Positions 14,620 through 19,615 of a stretch of DNA of 19,615 nt are shown here, piece after piece; position 1 is the stretch's first letter, and every line of letters starts with the position of its first letter. The stretch comes from Mesorhizobium_B sp964242945 (GTDB taxonomy: Bacteria; Pseudomonadota; Alphaproteobacteria; Rhizobiales; Rhizobiaceae): the NCBI GenBank assembly GCA_964242945.1, contig CAXTCF010000074.1:1-19615 (forward strand), read 5' to 3'. Under the pieces are notes generated by a model. It did not search any database, was not told the origin of the DNA, and saw nothing but the letters and a program-made list of their open reading frames with translations. The position numbers were made by a program, and so were the translations under genes.

Positions 14620-15363
14620 TCAGCCGGGCTGCGGACCCTGCATGCCCTTTCGCACCGCGCCGATGAAGGCGGGGCGAGCCTCCGGTTCCGAAATGCCGCG
14701 CGGCTCGTAAGCGTCGCGCGCGAAAAAAAAGCCGGTCAGGCGAAAGCCTTCTTCGATGTCTTCGAGGTCAGGCCGCGTGGTGTCGCCATCGGTCAGAAAG
14801 GCTGGGAGCGGGAGCAGCCTGTCCTTCCAGGCTTCGCCCGCAGTGCGAGACACGGCACGGCCGGATTTGGGGGAGACGAAGGCCAGATCTTCCCGCAAGC
14901 CGGTCGCGGCGCATTCCGAGAGGTCGAGGCCGAAGCCAAGCTCGTCCAGCATCAGCAATTCAAAGCGCACCACGAGTTCGCCGGCCGCGGCGGGATCATC
15001 CAGCACGCGCAGCAGGGCTTGGAGCGTGTCGAACAGCGCGGGGTGCGGGTCGCGCTCCGGCAGGAGACGCAGGTGCGCGGCGAGCGTTTGCAGGGCGAAG
15101 ACGGCGACCGCGCTTTCCATCAGCCGCGCGGCGTTCATCTCCAGAGGCTCGACCGCATAGGTGCCAAGCTGCTCGTCCAGCCGGGCGCGCCAGATCAGGT
15201 CCAAGCGGTTGCCGGGCTGGAGCACCGGACGTTGCCGCCGCGAGCGCCCGCCGTGAACAAGGCCGAGATGCCTGCCGTGGGTGCGCGTCATAGCTTCCAC
15301 CACGACGGCGGACTCGCCATGCTTGCGCAGACCCAGAACGATGCCCTCGTCGCGCCATTCCAT
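14620..15363 (-). CDS. recO: DNA repair protein RecO
   Basis: A 247-residue recombination mediator. RecO loads RecA onto SSB-coated single-stranded DNA in the RecFOR pathway and anneals complementary strands. The N-terminal OB fold begins MEWRDEGIVLGLRKHGESA, the standard opening of alphaproteobacterial RecO. A mostly helical domain follows, with the conserved segment FELLMLDELGFGLDLSECA and then TGLREDLAFVSPKSGRAVS. Length is normal. The start ATG is three bases after the era stop codon, with no strong ribosome binding site, so translation probably relies on coupling. The era-recO order is a common arrangement and supports the call. Confidence 0.95.
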   Translation of the reverse strand: MEWRDEGIVLGLRKHGESAVVVEAMTRTHGRHLGLVHGGRSRRQRPVLQPGNRLDLIWRARLDEQLGTYAVEPLEMNAARLMESAVAVFALQTLAAHLRLLPERDPHPALFDTLQALLRVLDDPAAAGELVVRFELLMLDELGFGLDLSECAATGLREDLAFVSPKSGRAVSRTAGEAWKDRLLPLPAFLTDGDTTRPDLEDIEEGFRLTGFFFARDAYEPRGISEPEARPAFIGAVRKGMQGPQPG

Positions 15364-15366
15364 CGG

Positions 15367-16281
15367 TCAGCTTGGAAAGTCCAACCCCATCGCCCGGAAG
15401 CGTTCGGGATCGTCGCCCCACTCCCGCACCTTCACAAACAGAAAGAGGTGCACCGGCTGCTCCAGGATGCCGGCAAGTTCCTCGCGCGCAGCTTGTCCGA
15501 TCGCGCGGATCGTGGCGCCTTTGGCGCCGAGCACGATCTTCTTCTGGCTGTCCCGCTCGACATAGATCACCTGCTCCAGCCGAACCGAACCGTCCTTGCG
15601 CTCCTCCCACTTCTCCGTTTCGACGTGGGAGGAGTAGGGCAATTCCTGGTGCAGGCGGAGGAACAGCTTTTCGCGGGTGATCTCCGCCGCAAGCTGGCGC
15701 ATCGGCAGATCGGAAAGCTGATCCTCCGGATAGTACCAGGGACCTTCCGGCAGCGCGCTCGCGAGATAGGCAAGCAGGTCGGCGCAGCCGGAGCCGGTCA
15801 GCGCCGAGATCATGAAGGTGCGCTCGAACTTTTCGCCTTCGTTGGCTGCCGCGGCAAGTCCCAGCAGGACTTCGCGCTTCACGCGGTCCACCTTGTTGAG
15901 CACGAGGATCTTCGGCTGGCGGATGTCGCCCAAGCGTTCCAGCAGCGTTTCCGCATCCCCTTTGATGCCGCGCTCGGCGTCGATCAGCACGAGAACCATG
16001 TCGGCGTCCTTGGCGCCGCCCCAGGCGGTCGAGACCATCGCCTCGTCCAGCCTGCGGCGGGGACGGAAGATGCCCGGCGTATCGACGAAGACGATCTGCG
16101 CCCGCCCTTCCGTGGCGATGCCGCGCACGATGGCGCGCGTGGTCTGCACCTTGTGCGTGACGATGGAGACCTTGGCGCCGACAAGCTGGTTGAGCAGCGT
16201 GGACTTGCCGGCGTTCGGCGCCCCGATCAGCGCGACGAAGCCCGATCGGGTGGGCGTGTCTTCCACGGCAGTTTCGCTCAT
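15367..16281 (-). CDS. era: GTPase Era
   Basis: A 304-residue GTPase needed for maturation of the small ribosomal subunit and its 16S rRNA 3' end. The GTP-binding motifs are visible: G1 GAPNAGKS (20-27), G3 DTPG (67-70), G4 NKVD (129-132) and G5 near ISALTGSG. The C-terminal KH domain, which binds 16S rRNA, contains IVLGAKGATIRAIG and ends near LFLFVKVREWGDDPERF. I chose the ATG at 16281 because it overlaps the rnc stop (ATGA) and has GGAG eight bases upstream; the frame extends to 16305. Coupling with rnc makes sense, since both act on rRNA. Confidence 0.97.
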   Translation of the reverse strand: MSETAVEDTPTRSGFVALIGAPNAGKSTLLNQLVGAKVSIVTHKVQTTRAIVRGIATEGRAQIVFVDTPGIFRPRRRLDEAMVSTAWGGAKDADMVLVLIDAERGIKGDAETLLERLGDIRQPKILVLNKVDRVKREVLLGLAAAANEGEKFERTFMISALTGSGCADLLAYLASALPEGPWYYPEDQLSDLPMRQLAAEITREKLFLRLHQELPYSSHVETEKWEERKDGSVRLEQVIYVERDSQKKIVLGAKGATIRAIGQAAREELAGILEQPVHLFLFVKVREWGDDPERFRAMGLDFPS

Positions 16282-17003
16282 GAAGCCGACTCCGTTTGCG
16301 GCCATACGCCTTCCCGGCGCAGCACGGTCGTGGCGGCCGCCTGTTCGGCCTTGCGCTTGGATGCCCCCGTTCCGGAGGCCGGAGCGAAGCCTGGGATCGT
16401 CACCGCCACGGTGAATACGGGATCGTGGTCGGGTCCGGATCGATCCTCCACCTCATAGGAAGGCACGACGCCGCCCTGCTGCACAGCCCATTCCTGCAAC
16501 GCCGTCTTCGGCTCGCGCGGCGCCGTGTCGGCGGACTGCATCCGCGCGCTCCAGTATTTGTCCACAAACGGCGTCACGGCATCCAGGCCGCCGTCCAGAT
16601 ACAGCGCCGCGATCAGCGACTCCACGACGTCGGAGCGGACATTGCGCGCCTTGGCGCTTTGCAGCGCCTTCAGGTTGATGTCGGCGAAGATCAGCTCGGT
16701 AAGGCCGGACTCTTCCGCGATTTCGGCACAGGCTTCGCCACTGACCAGTGCGTTGAGGCGCAGCGCCAGTTCCCCTTCCCGCGCTTCCGGAAACCGCTTC
16801 GTCAGCATCTCGGCAACGCTTAAGCCCAGCACGCGGTCACCCAGAAATTCCAGCTGCTCGTAGTCCGCCTTCATCTTAGCCCGCATACTGGAATGGGTCA
16901 GCGCGCGGCGCAGCAGGTCACTGTTGCGGAAACGATGGCCGGTCACGGCTTCGATGCGCTCGGCCAGCGCTTCGCCCGTCAGCCGCTTGCGTGCTGCCGC
17001 CAT
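16278..17003 (-). CDS. rnc: Ribonuclease III
   Basis: A 241-residue double-strand-specific endoribonuclease that processes rRNA precursors and structured mRNAs. The catalytic signature LEFLGDRVLGL has the metal-binding Glu52 and Asp56, and the second acidic pair is in DVVESLIAALY (Asp125, Glu128). All four acidic residues of the active site are present. The C-terminal dsRNA-binding domain runs from PKTALQEWAVQQ to ASKRKAEQAAATTVL. The start ATG lies nine bases after the lepB stop, with a purine-rich GGGAAGG unusually close to it. The stop overlaps era by four bases. Confidence 0.97.
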   Translation of the reverse strand: MAAARKRLTGEALAERIEAVTGHRFRNSDLLRRALTHSSMRAKMKADYEQLEFLGDRVLGLSVAEMLTKRFPEAREGELALRLNALVSGEACAEIAEESGLTELIFADINLKALQSAKARNVRSDVVESLIAALYLDGGLDAVTPFVDKYWSARMQSADTAPREPKTALQEWAVQQGGVVPSYEVEDRSGPDHDPVFTVAVTIPGFAPASGTGASKRKAEQAAATTVLRREGVWPQTESAS

Positions 17004-17012
17004 GCCTTCCCG

Positions 17013-17762
17013 CTAGTTGACGAAGTGGAACAGGCGCGAGGCGCGAAGCTCGCTCGGCCACTTCCAGATCTCCAGCGGGTTGGCGCCGCCGGCGATGGAG
17101 AAGAAGATGATGTTGGCGCGCCCGACCAAGTTCTCCGCCGGCACCATGCCGACGGAAAAGCGGCTGTCGCTGGAATTGTCACGGTTGTCGCCCATCATGA
17201 AATAGTGGCCTGCGGGCACGACGAACTCGCGCGTGTTGTCGCCGGGCGTGTCCGGGTCGATGTCCAGCGTGTCGTAGGAAACGCCGTCAGGCAGCGTTTC
17301 GCGAAAAACGTCGATCGGCCGGTTTTCTTCCGTGATGTCGGGATTGTCGATCTGGCCGGTCTTCTCGCGCGGAACCCCCTGACCGTTGATGAAGAGTTGC
17401 CCATTCTTCATCTGGATCGTGTCGCCGGGCAGGCCGATGACCCGCTTGATGTAATCCACGGAGGGGTTCGGCGGAAACTTGAACACCACGACGTCGCCGC
17501 GCTTCGGCTCGGCGCCCCAGATGCGGCCGGAAAAGATGTCGGGCGAAAACGGCAGGGAGTGGCGGGAATAGCCGTAGGCCCATTTGGTGACGAAGAGATA
17601 GTCGCCTTCGAGCAGCGTCGGGCGCATGGAGCCCGACGGGATGGAGAAGGGCTGGAACAGGAAGGTGCGGATCACCAGCGCGAGTATCAGCGCCTGAAAG
17701 ACGACGCTGACGGTTTCGCCCAGGCCCCCCGACTTCTTTTCCGCTCGTTCCGCCACGCTCAT
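17013..17762 (-). CDS. lepB: Signal peptidase I
   Basis: A 249-residue membrane-bound serine protease that removes signal peptides from exported proteins. One N-terminal membrane helix (about residues 18-35, VSVVFQALILALVIRTF) is followed by the active-site box IPSGSMRPTL with nucleophile Ser45, then the second box with the general-base lysine at 106 (YIKRVIGLPGD). The substrate-binding region includes HYFMMGDNRDNSSDSR. Alphaproteobacterial LepB proteins usually have a single anchor, as here. GAGG lies five bases upstream of the ATG at 17762. A 116-base gap separates it from acpS, the longest in the block, so an internal promoter may sit there. Confidence 0.96.
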   Translation of the reverse strand: MSVAERAEKKSGGLGETVSVVFQALILALVIRTFLFQPFSIPSGSMRPTLLEGDYLFVTKWAYGYSRHSLPFSPDIFSGRIWGAEPKRGDVVVFKFPPNPSVDYIKRVIGLPGDTIQMKNGQLFINGQGVPREKTGQIDNPDITEENRPIDVFRETLPDGVSYDTLDIDPDTPGDNTREFVVPAGHYFMMGDNRDNSSDSRFSVGMVPAENLVGRANIIFFSIAGGANPLEIWKWPSELRASRLFHFVN

Positions 17763-17819
17763 CGCTTCCTCAGCTTGCCTGCCGCATCGCTCTTACCCAC
17801 TCCGCCGCCCGTAAACAAC

Positions 17820-17833
17820 GGCCGGCGCCGGCC
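17820..17833. repeat. Perfect 14-base palindrome between acpS and lepB
   Basis: GGCCGGCGCCGGCC is self-complementary over its full length. On the minus strand it can form a 5-base-pair hairpin with a 4-base loop, followed by GTTGTTT. It could be a weak terminator or attenuator after acpS, or simply a GC-rich chance palindrome. It is 45 bases after the acpS stop and 57 bases before the lepB start. Confidence 0.5.
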
Positions 17834-17878
17834 TTTCCAGAGGGGGCGAATGCGGCGCAAGCGTGTTCGCGCAAGATC

Positions 17879-18277
17879 TCATTCGGGCAGCGCTTCAATG
17901 ATCACGAAGGCTTGCGCCAAGGGAAAATCGTCGGTGATCGTGAGGTGTACGACGGGACGGTGCCCGGCCGGCATGAGGCTTTGCAGGCGCGCCGCCGCAC
18001 CGTTGGTCAATTGCATGGTCGGCTTCCCGGAGGGCAGGTTGACCACGCCCATGTCGCGCCAGAAAACGCCCTGGCTGAGCCCCGTGCCGAGCGCCTTGGC
18101 GCAGGCTTCCTTGGCCGCAAAGCGCTTGGCGTAGGATGCCGCGCGTTGCGCGCGGCCGTCGGACTTCTTCTGCTCGATCTCAGTGAACACGCGCTGCGTG
18201 AAGCGCGCACCGTGGCGCTCCAGCGTCTTCTCCACCCGCCGGATGTCGATGAGGTCGCTGCCCAGGCCGATGATCAC
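17879..18277 (-). CDS. acpS: Holo-[acyl-carrier-protein] synthase
   Basis: A 132-residue enzyme that transfers 4'-phosphopantetheine from CoA to acyl carrier protein, needed for fatty-acid synthesis. The N-terminal IIGLGSDLIDIRRVE contains the metal-binding Asp8, and KRFAAKEACAKALGTG contains Glu57; both catalytic acids are at the usual family positions. I chose the GTG at 18277 because it begins the conserved motif and has AAGGG six bases upstream, overlapping the pyrE stop; the open frame extends upstream to 18454 only as a shadow of pyrE. Length is as expected. The 10-base gap to pyrE indicates cotranscription. Confidence 0.96.
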   Translation of the reverse strand: MIIGLGSDLIDIRRVEKTLERHGARFTQRVFTEIEQKKSDGRAQRAASYAKRFAAKEACAKALGTGLSQGVFWRDMGVVNLPSGKPTMQLTNGAAARLQSLMPAGHRPVVHLTITDDFPLAQAFVIIEALPE

Positions 18278-18287
18278 GCGGCACCCT

Positions 18288-18866
18288 TCACAGGTTTCGG
18301 CTCCCCGGCTTAACCGGCGGCAGGTTCGCAAGCTCCGGCGGCAGGCGGTCCGCGGGATAGGCAGGCACCTCGTATTCGGCCAGCGCCACCAGCGGCACGC
18401 CGACATCGGCCTTCCCCGCCGAGCGATCGATGATGCAGGCGGCAGCGAGAACATCCGCGCCGAGCTTGCGCATGCAGTCCACGGTTTCGCGGATCGAAAG
18501 GCCCGTCGTCACGATATCCTCGATGATCACCACCTTTGCGCCGGGCTCGATCTCGAAGCGGCGCAGGCGGAACTCGCCGCCCTCCCGCTCCACCCAGATC
18601 GCGGGCACGCCCAGGTGCCGCGCCGTCTCATAGGCCGGGATCAGGCCGCCGACCGCTGGGCCGACAACATAGCCGATGCCGCCCGTGACTTCCTCCCGGA
18701 TGCGGGATGCAAGCGCCCGGCAGAGCTTCTCCGTTTTGTCCGGATGCATGAAGACACGCGCCTTCTGCAGGAAGACGGGACTGCGCAGACCCGAAGTCAG
18801 GATGAAGTGCCCATGCAGGATGGCGCCCGCATCCGAAAAAACTTCCAGCACTTCTTCCGTCTTCAC
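18288..18866 (-). CDS. pyrE: Orotate phosphoribosyltransferase
   Basis: A 192-residue enzyme of pyrimidine synthesis that makes orotidine 5'-phosphate from orotate and PRPP. The N-terminal region has GHFILTSGLRSPVFLQKA, which contacts orotate, and GPAVGGLIPAYETA. The PRPP-binding loop VVIIEDIVTTGLSIRE lies at residues 112-127 with its acidic pair intact. The start is GTG at 18866, preceded by GGGAG at a 6-base spacing. It is slightly shorter than E. coli PyrE, matching the alphaproteobacterial subgroup. It lies ten bases downstream of the rsh stop. Confidence 0.96.
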   Translation of the reverse strand: MKTEEVLEVFSDAGAILHGHFILTSGLRSPVFLQKARVFMHPDKTEKLCRALASRIREEVTGGIGYVVGPAVGGLIPAYETARHLGVPAIWVEREGGEFRLRRFEIEPGAKVVIIEDIVTTGLSIRETVDCMRKLGADVLAAACIIDRSAGKADVGVPLVALAEYEVPAYPADRLPPELANLPPVKPGSRNL

Positions 18867-18876
18867 ACCTAACTCC

Positions 18877-19615
18877 CTAACCGTTCACACGTTTTGCGTC
18901 GCTGACGCTCGGCGTTTCCTTAAGTTCCCGAAGCAGCTTGTTCAGGTGCTTGAGGTCCCAAACCTCAAGGTCCAGGGCCATGCCGGTGAAGTCGGGCGCG
19001 GGGCGCACCACGGAAAGCGAATGGATGTTGGCATCGTTTTCGGCGATCACCTTGGTGATCTCCGCCAGCGATCCCGGCGCGTTGATGGCGGTCACATCGA
19101 GGCGCGCGGGAAATCGCTCGCGGGCACCCTCGTCGATGTCCCAGCGCACGTCGATCCAGCGCTCCGGCTGGTCGTCGAAGGCGGTCAGCGACGGCGACTG
19201 GATGGGGTAGATGGTGATGCCGACGCCGGGCTCCATGATGCCGATGATGCGGTCGCCGGGAACCGCGCCCTCCGGCGCGAAGCGCACGGGCAGGTCGCCA
19301 TGGACCCCGCGGATCGGCACGCTGCGCTCCTGCGCGCCCTGTTCCGGCTTGCTTTTCTCGCCGCCGCGGCCCGGCACCTGGAACAGCATGCCCGCCGCGT
19401 TGCGGATGTTGAACCAGCCCTCTTCGCGCGCTTTCGGCGCTTGCGGCGCGGGGCGCTCCTTGTAGTCTGGATGGACGGCGCGCACGACGTCTGCGGAGGG
19501 AAGCTCGCCGCGGCCCACCGCGGCGACCACGTCCGCCACCTCGCGGCGGGCGAGCCGATGGAGCACGCCCGTAAGGCTTTCGCGCGAAAAAGTGTGGCCC
19601 GCCCGCGCGAAGGCG
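18877..19615 (-). CDS. rsh: Bifunctional (p)ppGpp synthetase/hydrolase, C-terminal part (cut by window edge)
   Basis: This is the C-terminal regulatory part of a long RelA/SpoT homologue. The frame is open to the window edge, so the start and the hydrolase and synthetase domains lie outside; 245 codons are visible. The segment EGWFNIRNAAGMLFQVPG follows a region typical of alphaproteobacterial Rsh. Next comes the motif PGDRIIGIMEPGVGITIYP, where the zinc-finger-like domain of SpoT would lie; the Cys and His residues found there in E. coli SpoT are not visible. The final 80 residues are an ACT domain (LDVTAINAPGSLAEITKVI, then NIHSLSVV). The protein sets (p)ppGpp levels in starvation. Being first in this block, it may share transcripts with pyrE and acpS. 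Confidence 0.93.
   Translation of the reverse strand, partial: AFARAGHTFSRESLTGVLHRLARREVADVVAAVGRGELPSADVVRAVHPDYKERPAPQAPKAREEGWFNIRNAAGMLFQVPGRGGEKSKPEQGAQERSVPIRGVHGDLPVRFAPEGAVPGDRIIGIMEPGVGITIYPIQSPSLTAFDDQPERWIDVRWDIDEGARERFPARLDVTAINAPGSLAEITKVIAENDANIHSLSVVRPAPDFTGMALDLEVWDLKHLNKLLRELKETPSVSDAKRVNG

Noticed and set aside
14491..16458. A 655-codon plus-strand open frame
   Set aside because: It lies antisense to recO, era and part of rnc, all of which are certain; its translation has no recognisable domain.

Overview
The window is GC-rich chromosomal DNA of an alphaproteobacterium, most likely of the order Hyphomicrobiales (Rhizobiales). The evidence is the block rsh-pyrE-acpS-lepB-rnc-era-recO on the minus strand, the alphaproteobacterial type of bifunctional (p)ppGpp enzyme, and the protein families around it. 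I see no transposase, integrase, tRNA, rRNA or CRISPR array. The genus cannot be fixed from the sequence alone.

Left part (1-6340, plus strand): an ABC importer of the peptide/nickel (Dpp/Nik) class. A Tat-exported binding protein (160-1770) comes first. About 700 bases of non-coding DNA follow (1771-2474). After that come permease, permease, ATPase, ATPase and a small protein of the L-2-amino-thiazoline-4-carboxylate hydrolase family. These five genes are joined by four successive 4-base start/stop overlaps. The non-coding gap holds a possible terminator, a chain of short hairpins that may be an uncharacterised structured RNA, and a long inverted repeat with an AT-rich centre next to a possible promoter. 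It is the least explained part of the window.

Middle part (6400-13270): a diacylglycerol-kinase-family lipid kinase with a small coupled gene; a convergent, exported L,D-transpeptidase; a small acidic, probably disordered protein; psuK and psuG for pseudouridine breakdown; a convergent OmpA-family lipoprotein with a glycine-zipper segment; and a small secreted cysteine-rich YARHG-domain protein. Cell-envelope functions dominate here.

Right part (13286-19615, minus strand): an MFS transporter lies downstream of a tightly packed housekeeping block. In transcription order the block is rsh (cut by the window edge), pyrE, acpS, lepB, rnc, era and recO. It links the stringent response, pyrimidine synthesis, acyl-carrier-protein activation, signal-peptide cleavage, double-stranded RNA processing, ribosome assembly and recombinational repair. 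Most gaps are 3-10 bases or overlaps. The exception is 116 bases between acpS and lepB, which carries a 14-base perfect palindrome.

Nothing here is a clear-cut new system. The best candidates for new biology are the structured region upstream of the permease operon, the transporter-linked hydrolase-family protein, and two small unassigned genes.
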